Of a stretch of DNA of 64,000 bases, positions 35,118 to 43,724 are shown piece after piece (the stretch's first letter is position 1; every line of letters starts with the position of its first letter). Under the pieces are notes generated by a model. It ran no database searches, was not told the origin of the DNA, and saw only the letters and a program-made list of their open reading frames with translations. The DNA is taken from contig NZ_CH724142.1 in the NCBI RefSeq assembly GCF_000153325.1, positions 723,189 to 787,188 of the forward strand. Direction: 5' to 3'. Source of the DNA: Photobacterium sp. SKA34 (GTDB lineage: Bacteria; Pseudomonadota; Gammaproteobacteria; Enterobacterales; Vibrionaceae). Both the position numbers and the translations under genes were made by a program.

Positions 35118-35438
35118 ATGGCAACACGACGTACCAATCAAGAATGGCAGACTTTGTTTGAGTGCTATGAATCCAGCCAACTCACTCAACGTGCTTTTTG
35201 TGAACATCACGGATTAAGTCTTTCCACGTTTCATGCCAAACGCCAACAGTTAACACACCTTCAAACACCACAGACTAACGGCTTCGTCAAAGCAAACGTT
35301 GTAGAGCAGACAACACGTTACCATATGACGCAAATACCTACCGCGAATATGACACTTTTTGTCAACGACGTTGAGCTGAGTATTCCTCAAGGCACGCCCG
35401 CTGCCTACCTGGCAGAACTCATTGGAGCCTTGTCATGA
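35118..35438 (+). CDS. tnpA: IS66 accessory protein TnpA
   Basis: A 106-residue protein with the helix-turn-helix start of the IS66 TnpA family: RRTNQEWQTLFECYESSQLTQ, then FCEHHGLSLSTFHAKRQQL (about residues 28-46). It is required with TnpB and TnpC for transposition in studied IS66 elements. An AAGGAG site lies eight to ten bases before the start. It overlaps tnpB by 4 bases (ATGA), a coupling typical of IS66. Confidence 0.92.
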   Translation: MATRRTNQEWQTLFECYESSQLTQRAFCEHHGLSLSTFHAKRQQLTHLQTPQTNGFVKANVVEQTTRYHMTQIPTANMTLFVNDVELSIPQGTPAAYLAELIGALS

Positions 35439-35788
35439 AACATATGCTAAGTGCACCAGATATTTATCTGTATCGTGAGAGTGTCGATTTTAGAAAGTCC
35501 ATCAATGGCCTCGCGGCGATTATCGAAAGTGACACCGATTTACCCTTGGGAAGCGGCGCACTATTCCTGTTTACCAATAAACAGCGCGACAAAATCAAAG
35601 TGTTGTACTGGGATAAAACAGGCTTTGCACTTTGGTATAAACGCCTTGAAAAAGCCAAGTATAAATGGCCGTCAAAAGAGAAAAATGACGTGTTTACCCT
35701 GACTCAATGCGAGCTTGATAGACTGCTTTCTGGCTTCACGATTATCGGCCATAAACCCGTTCAAATAAACGATTTTACAATGACTTAA
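35435..35788 (+). CDS. tnpB: IS66 Orf2-like protein TnpB
   Basis: A 117-residue protein with the hallmarks of IS66 TnpB: YLYRESVDFRKSINGLAAII (about residues 10-29), FLFTNKQRDKIKVLYWDKTGFALWYKRLE in the middle and a short basic C-terminal half. Its exact task in transposition is not settled. Translationally coupled to tnpA and followed 59 bases later by tnpC. Confidence 0.93.
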   Translation: MKHMLSAPDIYLYRESVDFRKSINGLAAIIESDTDLPLGSGALFLFTNKQRDKIKVLYWDKTGFALWYKRLEKAKYKWPSKEKNDVFTLTQCELDRLLSGFTIIGHKPVQINDFTMT

Positions 35789-35847
35789 TCGATAATAAAG
35801 CTATATCCACCAAGCGTTAACGGCATGACTTTAGTATAATAAATGCC

Positions 35848-37395
35848 ATGAAAAAGACGCCAAATATCAACCCAGAAAGCCAAGATGTTGCCGAGCTACA
35901 AGCGATGGTGAAAGAGTTGTTGGCGTTGCAAAAACACAGCGAATCTCAGTGGAAACAAGAGCGTCAATCTCTGCTTGAGCAACTCAAACTGGCTTTCGAC
36001 CGCCAGTTCGCAAAACGCTCGGAGGCGTTAAAGCCCTACGATGAATCTCAAGGTGACCTCTTCAACGAAGCGGAATGTGAAGCCGCTAAGGAAGAAGAGG
36101 TTGAGGTTACGACGACCACCACAACCACAACGAAGAAACGCGGTAAGCGTAAGCCTCTTCCAAAGACCTTACCTCGTGAAGTTATCGAACTTGATTTAGA
36201 CGACCATGAAAAGCAGTGTGCATGCTGCAATCATGACCTGCATAAAATCGGTGAAGACAGCAGTGAAAAGCTGGAGTTTTCGCCAGCCGTACTCAAAGTG
36301 CTGGAATATGTTCGCCCTAAATATGCTTGCCGCCAGTGCGAGCAAACTGAAGACAGCAATCACATCGTTCAAAAGCCAGCACCGCAAAGCATTATCCCGA
36401 AGAGCTTTGCCACAGAAAGCTTGCTTGCCAACATCATTCTTGGCAAATACCAGTACGCGATGCCACTTTACCGCCAAGAGTCGCTGTTTACCCAGTCGGG
36501 AATCGAGCTATCACGAACCACTATGGCCAGATGGGTTATCCAAGTTAGTGAGAAGTTCAAACCACTCTATGCCGCTCTAAAAGAGCACCTACTTCAACAA
36601 GTGGTGGTCCAGGCGGATGAAACGCCACTCAATGTTCTCAAGGAAGAAAAACAGTGTTACATGTGGCTCTACTGCTCGGGCGCAGACTCGCCAGAAGCCG
36701 CACTCCCCAATGTGAAGAATATTGCCTTGTACGACTATCAAAACAGTCGCGCGAGGGCATGCCCTGTTGCCTTCTTGGGGGATTACAGTGGTTATCTACA
36801 AACCGATGGCTATGGTGCCTATGATGGTCTTTATCACGTCACCAATGTTGGCTGCATGGCACATGCACGGCGAAAGTTCATGGAGGCTAAGAAGCTTCAA
36901 GGTAAAGGTAAGTCAGGCAAAGCAGATAAAGCGCTGGCCAAAATCCAGAAGCTCTATGGGATAGAATCGCGCTTAAAAGGTGCGACTGTCGAAACACGAA
37001 AAGCAGAACGTCAACTGCATAGCAAACCGATACTGGACGAGTTGTACGAGTGGATGACATCTCAACAAGTGATAGCGTCTAGCCCGCTGGGTAAAGCGAT
37101 AAAATACACGCTCGGCCAATGGCCGAAGGTGATCCGCTATATCGATGACGGTCACTTATCGATAGACAATAACCGCGCTGAACGCGCAATTAAACCGCTG
37201 GTCATTGGCAGAAAGAACTGGTTGTTCTCGAACACGCCAAATGGTGCTGATGCGAGTGCGATGCTTTACAGCATCGTCGAGACTGCGAAAGCCAACGGCC
37301 TTATCCTCTACGACTACATGGTCAAGTGCATGAAAGAGCTCGCGAAAGCTGAGCCCGATATCGATGCACTCCTACCTTGGAACCTCAAACACTAA
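35848..37395 (+). CDS. tnpC: IS66 family DDE transposase TnpC
   Basis: A 515-residue transposase. The order is an N-terminal coiled leucine-rich region (about residues 10-60), an acidic stretch with a run of eight threonines followed by a basic patch (about 88-108), a zinc-binding CxxC...CxxC segment (CACCNHDL, YACRQCEQ), and the DDE catalytic core. Candidate catalytic residues are Asp in VVQADETPLNVL, Asp in LQTDGYGAYDGL and Glu in DNNRAERAIKPLVIGRKNW. No frameshift or stop interrupts it. The threonine run is coded by mixed ACG/ACC/ACA codons. Confidence 0.95.
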   Translation: MKKTPNINPESQDVAELQAMVKELLALQKHSESQWKQERQSLLEQLKLAFDRQFAKRSEALKPYDESQGDLFNEAECEAAKEEEVEVTTTTTTTTKKRGKRKPLPKTLPREVIELDLDDHEKQCACCNHDLHKIGEDSSEKLEFSPAVLKVLEYVRPKYACRQCEQTEDSNHIVQKPAPQSIIPKSFATESLLANIILGKYQYAMPLYRQESLFTQSGIELSRTTMARWVIQVSEKFKPLYAALKEHLLQQVVVQADETPLNVLKEEKQCYMWLYCSGADSPEAALPNVKNIALYDYQNSRARACPVAFLGDYSGYLQTDGYGAYDGLYHVTNVGCMAHARRKFMEAKKLQGKGKSGKADKALAKIQKLYGIESRLKGATVETRKAERQLHSKPILDELYEWMTSQQVIASSPLGKAIKYTLGQWPKVIRYIDDGHLSIDNNRAERAIKPLVIGRKNWLFSNTPNGADASAMLYSIVETAKANGLILYDYMVKCMKELAKAEPDIDALLPWNLKH

Positions 37396-37429
37396 CAAAT
37401 ATCGCCCCGTGGGTTCATGGGGCGTTTAC

Positions 37430-37437
37430 CTCTTAGG
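37430..37437. repeat. right 8-bp target-site duplication of the IS66 element
   Basis: CTCTTAGG directly after the right end, identical to 35030-35037. Confidence 0.9.
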
Positions 37438-37530
37438 TATATAAAAGTTTGTAATAAATACAGGAAGATCGTTTGAATTGAATCCTTTTTATCATCCCAT
37501 TGGCACGGGCAGTTTCATATTGCTAGATAC

Positions 37531-37562
37531 AAAAAAGCCGCTGATTAATCAGCGGCTTTTTT
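37531..37562. terminator. terminator of tRNA-Ser
   Basis: The 32-base perfect palindrome has arms AAAAAAGCCGCTGATT and AATCAGCGGCTTTTTT. It lies 10 bases beyond the 3' end of the minus-strand tRNA-Ser and would also stop transcription coming from the IS66 side. Confidence 0.85.
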
Positions 37563-37572
37563 GTTTTAAATA

Positions 37573-37663
37573 TGGCGGAGAGATAGGGATTTGAACCCTA
37601 GATACGCTATAAACGTATGCCGGTTTTCAAGACCGGTGCTTTCAACCACTCAGCCATCTCTCC
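37573..37663 (-). tRNA. tRNA-Ser(TGA)
   Basis: A 91-base class II tRNA with acceptor GGAGAGA/TCTCTCC, encoded GCCA end, anticodon stem CCGGT/ACCGG with loop CTTGAAA (anticodon TGA) and a long variable arm (CATACGTTTATAGCGTATC region). T-arm GGGTTCAAATCCC is intact. Confidence 0.97.
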
Positions 37664-37749
37664 ATGGCGCGAATAATAGCGAAGTGAATATCGAGTGTAA
37701 ATAGTAGTAAGTTCTAACTGGGTAGTCTTTAATCGAATTTAACGGATTT

Positions 37750-38541
37750 TTATTTTGGAACACCACAATCTGTTAAAAAACGTTCAAAACCGTATTTTTC
37801 TAGCCATTCCAATTGTTCCGTTGAACTCACTAAAAAGCGGCCAATAAAATTAACCCCATGCCCTTTTATTTCGCCAACTTGATTCTTAGTACGAGGAATA
37901 AGCAACATCCAGCGTTGCGTTAATAATATATTATACGGGTGGCATTCTGTTAAACCATTGATACTCGATGTCATATACAGCTGCATTGATTCCATAACCG
38001 ACAAGTAACGCTGGTAAAGTTCTACTGCATTTAAATATTCGAATCTCATTAAGTCATGTTTAAAGGGTAATAGCCCCTGAAGAATTGTCTTTTCTAAAGG
38101 CACTGATGTTCTAATTAGCTGCATATGCCGATGCATTTGACTGGAACCTGCTATCGCACCTGAATTAAAAAAACCTAAGACACTATCATCCGTTATTCCT
38201 TGTACCCAAGCTTCGAAATCATTTAAAACTAATGGCGACGTTTGAGGAATATAATTTTTCGCACAGATAAGTAGATGAGGAACAACAATAGGAAATTTAT
38301 TTAATAAACAAACGTGTTGTTCTCCAATCGTGTTGATATATGCAGAGGGATTATAAGGTGATACAAACGGATCATGAGTTGCTACAGATGGAGAATGTTT
38401 AACTTTCATATTCTCTGTTTCTACATTAACAATAAACTCTATCCCATTTTGCTCAATGATAAGATCGTTTGCGATTAACGGTAGTAACTCACCAGACGCT
38501 AAACCCTTGTTTGACTTTTCATAACCGATATCCCAAAGCAT
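37750..38541 (-). CDS. ATP adenylyltransferase-like (Ap4A phosphorylase) family protein
   Basis: A 263-residue member of the GalT/HIT branch that includes Ap4A phosphorylase (Apa1/Apa2), which splits diadenosine tetraphosphate with phosphate into ATP and ADP. Visible blocks are the N-terminal KHSPSVATHDPFVSPYNPSA, LLNKFPIVVPHLLICAKNY (about residues 80-98) and the active-site motif GSSQMHRHMQLI (H-x-H-x-Q, about residues 131-142). The C-terminal half has HPYNILLTQRWMLLIPRTK and NFIGRFLVSS. AAAGGAAAG precedes the start. It begins 21 bases after the Cys-rich gene at 38563-38958 on the same strand, so the two form an operon. Confidence 0.85.
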   Translation of the reverse strand: MLWDIGYEKSNKGLASGELLPLIANDLIIEQNGIEFIVNVETENMKVKHSPSVATHDPFVSPYNPSAYINTIGEQHVCLLNKFPIVVPHLLICAKNYIPQTSPLVLNDFEAWVQGITDDSVLGFFNSGAIAGSSQMHRHMQLIRTSVPLEKTILQGLLPFKHDLMRFEYLNAVELYQRYLSVMESMQLYMTSSINGLTECHPYNILLTQRWMLLIPRTKNQVGEIKGHGVNFIGRFLVSSTEQLEWLEKYGFERFLTDCGVPK

Positions 38542-38562
38542 ATTCTTTCCTTTACCACTTAT

Positions 38563-38958
38563 TTAGTAGTCTTCATCAATCTCAGGGGTACATTCTTCGC
38601 AGCTTTGTAAAGCAATCTCGTGTTTAAACACTGCAACACCTTCTGACGTCATATGCTCTGAAGTGAGATCATTAACTTCGGTTGAATCTTCTGAGTTAAC
38701 TTGGCCATGGTTAATTTCATGTTCAGAATAACCATAATAGTTCAGTAGCAAGTAATCACGAGCTTCATCTTCTGAACATATGATACTGACTGAGAAATAC
38801 TCTTCATAATCTGTATCTGCTTGAGATATTACGTTTTTTATCTGTTCGAGAACATTATCTATCATACTTGGTGTAAACCATCCAAGTTCAGTTTTCGCCA
38901 TTTTTTTATGACAAATAAAGCAAGGTAAATCTTCGCTGTAATATTTAAAATTAGTCAT
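38563..38958 (-). CDS. uncharacterised Cys-rich protein, paralogue of 31951-32331
   Basis: A 131-residue acidic protein with LPCFICHKK near the N-terminus and LQSCEECTPE near the C-terminus, giving two CxxC pairs. The shared layout with the 126-residue protein at 31951-32331 includes LGW[FL]TP[SA]M, a CS[EV]DEA segment, [DY]YLLLN and [HD][ED]IALQ before the last CxxC. A metal-binding role is likely; the function is unknown. It is the first gene of a two-gene unit with the Ap4A phosphorylase-like gene (spacer 21 bases). GGAG lies nine bases before the start. Confidence 0.8.
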   Translation of the reverse strand: MTNFKYYSEDLPCFICHKKMAKTELGWFTPSMIDNVLEQIKNVISQADTDYEEYFSVSIICSEDEARDYLLLNYYGYSEHEINHGQVNSEDSTEVNDLTSEHMTSEGVAVFKHEIALQSCEECTPEIDEDY

Positions 38959-39256
38959 TGTGAAACTCCATAAAAGAGGTACACGACAAAATATTCCTAA
39001 TATAAACAGAATAATAGCTATAAAAATGGAATGTTGTGTTGCGGTTTGAGCTTTTATTCTAAAAATAATAACGTTAACAAAATCATATATTTTATAAATA
39101 TTACTCTCTACTTATTTAATTGACTCAAGATCACAAGTTAACAACTTAATTACATACTTTATATATTTAATAGCTATTCTTAAAAGTCATAAATTGAATG
39201 CTTTACAGGATGTAAGTAAGCATTAGCTCTTAAAAGGATTAGGAGGTTCAATCGAA
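38959..39256. other. AT-rich divergent spacer, no gene seen
   Basis: About 300 bases separating the minus-strand Cys-rich unit from a small plus-strand frame. No conserved structure recognised. Confidence 0.4.
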
Positions 39257-39364
39257 ATGGAAAATAATAAAGACACAAAGAATCAATGGATTATACCGAC
39301 AGGGATCAGCTTGCTTATGGCTGTGTTAGGTGTTGTTATTCTATCTCCATTTATTAACATTTAA
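39257..39364 (+). CDS. small membrane protein, 35 residues
   Basis: A short frame starting ATGGAAAATAATAAAGAC with a strong AGGAGG site (39240-39245). The product has a charged N-terminus (MENNKDTKNQW) and one hydrophobic helix (PTGISLLMAVLGVVILSPF), and it ends in NI. A terminator hairpin follows its stop by seven bases. The combination of a good ribosome site, membrane helix and terminator argues for a real gene despite its size. Family unknown. Confidence 0.6.
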   Translation: MENNKDTKNQWIIPTGISLLMAVLGVVILSPFINI

Positions 39365-39371
39365 TTTATAT

Positions 39372-39397
39372 GGGGAGATCCTTCTCCCCGTTTACTT
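39372..39397. terminator. terminator after the 35-residue gene
   Basis: GGGGAGA and TCTCCCC pair around TCCT; a T-rich stretch (gtttacttttt) follows. Also positioned to stop the convergent gene at 39409-39870. Confidence 0.75.
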
Positions 39398-39408
39398 TTT
39401 ATCAAACA

Positions 39409-39870
39409 TTAAGTTACAGATTTTATATTGAATGGATAATAATATTTTGGTAACGCTGTAAGTCGATTAATATTTTCTTGTTCATTTTCTGTTAATAATA
39501 AATTATCACTTTCACCATACAAAGCGGATTGGAATATAAGCCAACTATTTAAAAACAGTTTATCTCCAGTTTTGGCGGTATAATCCATTAATTTATATGT
39601 AAAATCTTTTTCTTTTTTTATAACACACCGCTGAAGAGCTGTATTATTTAATTCATTAAGTATTATCTTTTTTCTTTCTAAAGGTAAGGTGTTTAACCAT
39701 GGATCATTAATAGGTTTTAATTTTCTATTTTCAAGTAATTGACATTGATGAATTTGGTTTTCATATTCTTGCTTAACTTTTAACAACTTCACTTTATCTA
39801 AAGAGTTATTCATACTTAATGAAAATGAAGGAAAAGAGATAATTAAAAACATATACAATAATTTATACAC
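39409..39870 (-). CDS. hypothetical exported protein
   Basis: A 153-residue protein with a signal peptide (LLYMFLIISFPSFSLS, about residues 4-19) and a helical, charged mature part with two cysteines (QIHQCQLLE and LQRCVIKK). Family not recognised. AT-rich composition. It converges on the 35-residue membrane-protein gene. The 267 bases upstream of it (39871-40137) hold no gene and are very AT-rich. Confidence 0.65.
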   Translation of the reverse strand: MYKLLYMFLIISFPSFSLSMNNSLDKVKLLKVKQEYENQIHQCQLLENRKLKPINDPWLNTLPLERKKIILNELNNTALQRCVIKKEKDFTYKLMDYTAKTGDKLFLNSWLIFQSALYGESDNLLLTENEQENINRLTALPKYYYPFNIKSVT

Positions 39871-40137
39871 TTATAGCTACTCAATATGAAAAATAATCTG
39901 TGAGACACATTAATTAAATTCTGTTTTATATCTAAGAGGTAAACTTTACAACAATAATTCATGTAAAACAATAAAGATATTTATCGATAAAAAATACAAA
40001 TTATAACGATAAAAATTTCTTGTTTATATTATTATTTTTTCATTTTAATTTGATTGTTTAAACTCATTTATTACTAGAAAATAATAATAATTAATAACGC
40101 AGTCTTTTTCATATACATTATGTTTAGGAATAAAATA

Positions 40138-40491
40138 ATGTATTTCGAACAGCAATTAGCCCTAGCACATCAAGAATTAACTCGCTGTAGCATTCAATCA
40201 TCGAATAGTCATCCTATAACTTTTCAAGTATTACATTGGTCAGGATTACAAGCGCCTCTTCCTCATTATGGCCATTTCAAAATCAAATTTTCCATTTTTT
40301 TTGCATGGTATAGCCTTATTTTTGCCATCATTTTCATTCTTGCAGAGATAATCAGTGATACACCTATTACTCTCATCTCTGCTGTTTTTAGCTCTCTATT
40401 TGCCGGCCTAACTGCAGGTATTTCAATGGCGACTTATTATTACTACAGTGCTAAACGTTTTAATTTGAGCCTTTGGCAACAGTTAAAATAA
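40138..40491 (+). CDS. DUF6404 family membrane protein
   Basis: A 117-residue protein beginning MYFEQQLALAHQELTRC, with QVLHWSGLQAPLPHYGHF (about residues 27-44) and two membrane helices at about 50-72 and 78-100. The pattern of an N-terminal amphipathic region, a W-G-x-x-x-PPxH-like segment and two helices fits DUF6404 as I know it. The frame is open from ATG 40120, but AGGA at 40126-40129 fits ATG 40138. Function unknown. Confidence 0.7.
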   Translation: MYFEQQLALAHQELTRCSIQSSNSHPITFQVLHWSGLQAPLPHYGHFKIKFSIFFAWYSLIFAIIFILAEIISDTPITLISAVFSSLFAGLTAGISMATYYYYSAKRFNLSLWQQLK

Positions 40492-40551
40492 TATTATTTG
40501 TAGACACAGAAACTACATACGTTATTTCGGATTTTTCTCTCTCCTATTATA

Positions 40552-40574
40552 AGCCATGCATAAAACGCATGGCT
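40552..40574 (+). terminator. hairpin after the DUF6404 gene
   Basis: AGCCATGC and GCATGGCT form a perfect 8-bp stem around a 7-base loop, then gaaatgtattttatt. The T tract is poor. Confidence 0.5.
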
Positions 40575-40670
40575 GAAATGTATTTTATTCATTTGCTTAG
40601 AAAATTTATCTCTATATTATCCAGCGCTCGCATTTTAACGCACGCTGCACACTAAAATTTAGAGACAATC

Positions 40671-40856
40671 ATGTTTTCACAATCAACTCCTGCACAACTT
40701 ATTCGCATGCTTGTACTCCTTGTTATCGCTTTGATTGCTGTTCATCATTGCCAACCATTATTAGATGCTCTTGCTAAACATGCGACAAATGGTGGCTGCC
40801 ATCAACAAAACATAATGGATGATGAGCAACCTATGTCTCATCACCACATGCACTAG
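40671..40856 (+). CDS. small His/Cys-rich membrane protein
   Basis: A 61-residue protein with one helix (LIRMLVLLVIALIAV, about residues 10-24). Potential metal ligands follow it: HHCQ right after the helix, GGCHQQ and a SHHHMH tail at the C-terminus. Family not recognised. It lies 48 bases before the MFS gene on the same strand and may be co-transcribed. The tail suggests metal binding; this is inference only. Confidence 0.6.
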   Translation: MFSQSTPAQLIRMLVLLVIALIAVHHCQPLLDALAKHATNGGCHQQNIMDDEQPMSHHHMH

Positions 40857-40904
40857 TTATTAACACTTCCCTATTATTACGATTTAATTCGACGAGTACC
40901 CTTA

Positions 40905-42122
40905 ATGAGTATTTTCCGCTTTCCTCTCCTAGTTTGGTTAGGCATTGGCATTTTAATTTTTAGCCTAGGGATCAGGCAGTCTTTTGGTATATTTATGATG
41001 CCAATATCTGACACTTTTGGCACAGGACGTGAGTTTTTCAGTTTTGCTATCGCCTTACAAAACCTGTTATTTGGCTTTTTCCAACCATTTATCGGCATGG
41101 CATCAGATCGTTTTGGCTCTAAGAAAATCATCTTGGGTGGTGCTGTTGCGTATGGTTTAGGTTTATATCTCACCTCTATCGCAACCGAGCCAAGCATGCT
41201 GTATTTGAGTATTGGTGCATTAATTGGCTTAGGCTTAAGTGCAACAAGTTACGTGATCATCTTAGGATCTATTGCGCGTGTTGTTCCCGCAGAGCACACA
41301 GCAAAGGCCTTTGGTTTAACTACATCTGCAGGATCATTTGGTATGTTTGCCGTAATACCAGGTGCTCAAGCATTACTTAATCAATTTGATTGGCAAACAG
41401 CAATGCAAATATTTGCCCTACTTTGCTGCATGATGATCGCTTTTGCTGCCTTTATGAAAACGGCTAATGAAGATAACTCTAGCAATACACCTGCGGTTGA
41501 CGATAGCCAAACACTGTCAGATGCATTAAAGGAAGCATTTCAAAATAAAAGCTATTGGTTAATTCACTTAGGTTTCTTTGTCTGCGGCTTTCACGTTATG
41601 TTTATCGCCACACATTTACCAAGTTACCTAGCAGATAAAGGTTTACCTGCACAAACAGCCGCTATGGCACTGGCTTATGTCGGTATCTTTAATATCTTCG
41701 GATCTTATTTCTGGGGCATTATGGGTGACCGATTTGACAAGCGTTTTGTGATGACTTCTCTTTACCTAATGCGCACCGTTGTCATTGCAGCGTTCGTTAC
41801 ACTGCCTGTAACTGAAAATACAGCGGTTATTTTTGGTGGAGCTATCGGGTTTTGCTGGTTAGGGACTGTGCCATTAACTTCTGGCCTGGTTCGACAAATA
41901 TTTGGTGCGAGATACTTATCTACTTTGTACGGTCTGGTTTTCTTTACTCACCAAGTGGGCAGTTTTTTAGGTGCTTGGGTCGGTGGGCGTATTTACGACT
42001 ACTACCATTCATACACACCTATTTGGTGGCTAACCGTTGTCATGGCATTTATTGCTGCGCTAGTGCACTTACCTATTAACGATAAGCCTCTTCCTCGTTT
42101 ACTCGCTCACCACGCAAGTTAA
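40905..42122 (+). CDS. MFS transporter, monocarboxylate/oxalate-formate antiporter-like
   Basis: A 405-residue major facilitator with 12 predicted helices. The N-terminal half has SLGIRQSFGIFMMPISDTFG and the loop motif GMASDRFGSKKIILGG (about residues 65-80). The second half begins around residue 205 and has the matching GIMGDRFDKRFVM. The pattern resembles the MCT/OFA-like group, which carries small organic acids, but the substrate cannot be read. It follows the His/Cys-rich small gene and has its own terminator. Confidence 0.85.
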   Translation: MSIFRFPLLVWLGIGILIFSLGIRQSFGIFMMPISDTFGTGREFFSFAIALQNLLFGFFQPFIGMASDRFGSKKIILGGAVAYGLGLYLTSIATEPSMLYLSIGALIGLGLSATSYVIILGSIARVVPAEHTAKAFGLTTSAGSFGMFAVIPGAQALLNQFDWQTAMQIFALLCCMMIAFAAFMKTANEDNSSNTPAVDDSQTLSDALKEAFQNKSYWLIHLGFFVCGFHVMFIATHLPSYLADKGLPAQTAAMALAYVGIFNIFGSYFWGIMGDRFDKRFVMTSLYLMRTVVIAAFVTLPVTENTAVIFGGAIGFCWLGTVPLTSGLVRQIFGARYLSTLYGLVFFTHQVGSFLGAWVGGRIYDYYHSYTPIWWLTVVMAFIAALVHLPINDKPLPRLLAHHAS

Positions 42123-42132
42123 TCGCAAAAAA

Positions 42133-42170
42133 AAAGCCCTACTAATAGCAATGATTAATAGGGCTTTATT
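42133..42170. terminator. convergent terminator between the MFS gene and htpX
   Basis: AAAGCCCTA and TAGGGCTTT form a perfect 9-bp stem. An A run precedes it and a T-rich stretch follows. Confidence 0.8.
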
Positions 42171-42202
42171 TAGCTATTTCTCTTTGAAAGTGTATTCGTC
42201 GA

Positions 42203-43090
42203 TTACTTGTTTAAGTATTCGCCTTGACGAAGTGCTTCAATACGTTTCTCTAGTGGTGGGTGAGTCATGAATAATTCAGATAATGACTTCTTGCCATTAA
42301 TACCAAACGCCATCATTGAACCTTCTAATTGTGGCTCGTGGCTCACTTTTAAACGCTCAAGTGCTGCTATCATTTTCTCACGACCAACAAGCTTTGCAGA
42401 GCCAGCATCAGCATAGAATTCACGATGACGGCTATACCACATTGTTAGAATACTTGCTAAGAAACCGAATAGAACTTCCATGATGGTTGATACAATAAAG
42501 TATGTGATGTAGCTACCGCCACTCCCGCCTTCTTCATCGCTATTGTTCACACCACTGATTGCGCCAGCAACTAAACGTGAAACGAAAATAACAAAGGTAT
42601 TCACAACACCTTGCATTAACGTCATTGTTACCATGTCACCATTAGCAACGTGACTCACTTCATGAGCAAGCACTGCTTCAGCTTCATCACGTGTCATACT
42701 GTGCAATAAACCTGTAGAAACAGCGACAAGTGAATCATCACGCTTAGCACCTGTTGCAAATGCGTTAATATCTGGCGAATCATAAATCGCAACAGTTGGC
42801 ATACCAATACCTGCCTGTTGTGCTTGGCGAGATACTGTTTCCATCAACCAATGTTCTGTTTCGTTACGTGGGCTTTCGATAACCATACCACCAACAGAAC
42901 GAAGGGCCATTGACTTTGACATCATCAAAGAAATCAATGAACCACCAAAACCAAATAGTGCAGCCATAACTAGCAAACCAGAAAGGCTACCAGGTTGCAT
43001 CCCTGTTACAGCATAAACAATGTTCAACACAACACTGAACACCAGCATTACTGCTAAGTTTGTTAATAAAAACAATGCAATACGCTTCAT
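42203..43090 (-). CDS. htpX: membrane zinc metalloprotease HtpX
   Basis: Inner-membrane M48 protease that degrades misfolded membrane proteins with FtsH. The 295-residue protein matches E. coli HtpX: two N-terminal helices ([16 protein letters not shown], then [15 protein letters not shown]), the zinc motif AHEVSHVAN (about residues 138-146), two further helices, and the third-ligand region [17 protein letters not shown]. It ends [13 protein letters not shown]. The frame is open to a GTG at 43108, but family similarity starts at ATG 43090. Confidence 0.96.
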   Translation of the reverse strand: MKRIALFLLTNLAVMLVFSVVLNIVYAVTGMQPGSLSGLLVMAALFGFGGSLISLMMSKSMALRSVGGMVIESPRNETEHWLMETVSRQAQQAGIGMPTVAIYDSPDINAFATGAKRDDSLVAVSTGLLHSMTRDEAEAVLAHEVSHVANGDMVTMTLMQGVVNTFVIFVSRLVAGAISGVNNSDEEGGSGGSYITYFIVSTIMEVLFGFLASILTMWYSRHREFYADAGSAKLVGREKMIAALERLKVSHEPQLEGSMMAFGINGKKSLSELFMTHPPLEKRIEALRQGEYLNK

Positions 43091-43536
43091 ATTTCTAATA
43101 TTCTCCACTTAGAAATTATTTCAATTTCTACCATTACCAGTAGAATCGATGTTATCTCTTAATAATAACTCTATAATAAATAAAGTCTGTATTTAACACT
43201 ATATTCAATGAATATACGTATGATTTAAAGAGTTTAATTGTTACTAATTCTTTATATATGTTCAAAGAGGCAATTTATCAATAGCGAACGTTGACATAGG
43301 TTTTTTTATTCATTTAATTATAGCCAATCTATGATGTTCTGTTACCCTTCCTTTTGCCATTAATATTAAATTAATTTCATATTAATTGTGATTTTCATAT
43401 CAATACTATCAGTAACTTACGGATAAAACATGTGCAACATTCTACTTATTAGACTTTAGTCTTATTGCTTAAGGAAACATTCTCGACTATTGTGATTGTG
43501 TTTATAAATAGACCGAAATTGAACCAGGGAGGATTC
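43091..43536. other. divergent spacer upstream of htpX, no gene seen
   Basis: About 450 AT-rich bases. It must hold the htpX promoter and that of the 53-residue gene. I could not identify a heat-shock promoter with confidence. Confidence 0.4.
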
Positions 43537-43698
43537 ATGGCTAGTAAAGAGAATTACCAAGTTGCCGTTGATATTTTACGTTGTCACCTTGGCATGTCTT
43601 TAGAAGAAGCTCATAAAGAGCTTGGTATTGATCAGGTAACAAAAACGTCAGCAACAGAAACACAAGAATTACTCATTGGCCTTAACCAAGATAATTAA
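43537..43698 (+). CDS. hypothetical 53-residue protein
   Basis: A short cytoplasmic protein starting MASKENYQVAVDILRCHLG, with a helical middle (MSLEEAHKELGID) and an acidic tail. The upstream-open frame begins at 43465, but AGGGAGG at about 43526-43532 points to ATG 43537. A clean terminator follows, which supports it being a real single-gene unit. Family not recognised. Confidence 0.7.
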   Translation: MASKENYQVAVDILRCHLGMSLEEAHKELGIDQVTKTSATETQELLIGLNQDN

Positions 43699-43724
43699 TT
43701 TGTGTAGTACTGCTCAGTTATACA

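Larger units (their letters stand above)
35038..37429 (+). mobile_element. complete IS66 family insertion sequence, 2392 bp
   Basis: Left end GTAAGCGTGCCATAAACACC; right end, read inward on the minus strand, GTAAACGCCCCATGAACCCA. The two match at about 14 of 20 positions and begin with the GTAA typical of IS66. Perfect 8-bp duplications (CTCTTAGG) abut both ends. Inside are the three expected genes, tnpA, tnpB and tnpC, all uninterrupted, so the copy may still be active. It sits between a decayed small gene and tRNA-Ser. Confidence 0.93.

Noticed and set aside
36048-36230. Minus-strand frame with a poly-valine stretch
   Set aside because: It is the complement of the threonine run in the IS66 transposase gene and has no independent support.
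43465-43536. N-terminal extension of the 53-residue protein
   Set aside because: The AGGGAGG site is correctly placed only for ATG 43537; it would lie inside the longer frame.
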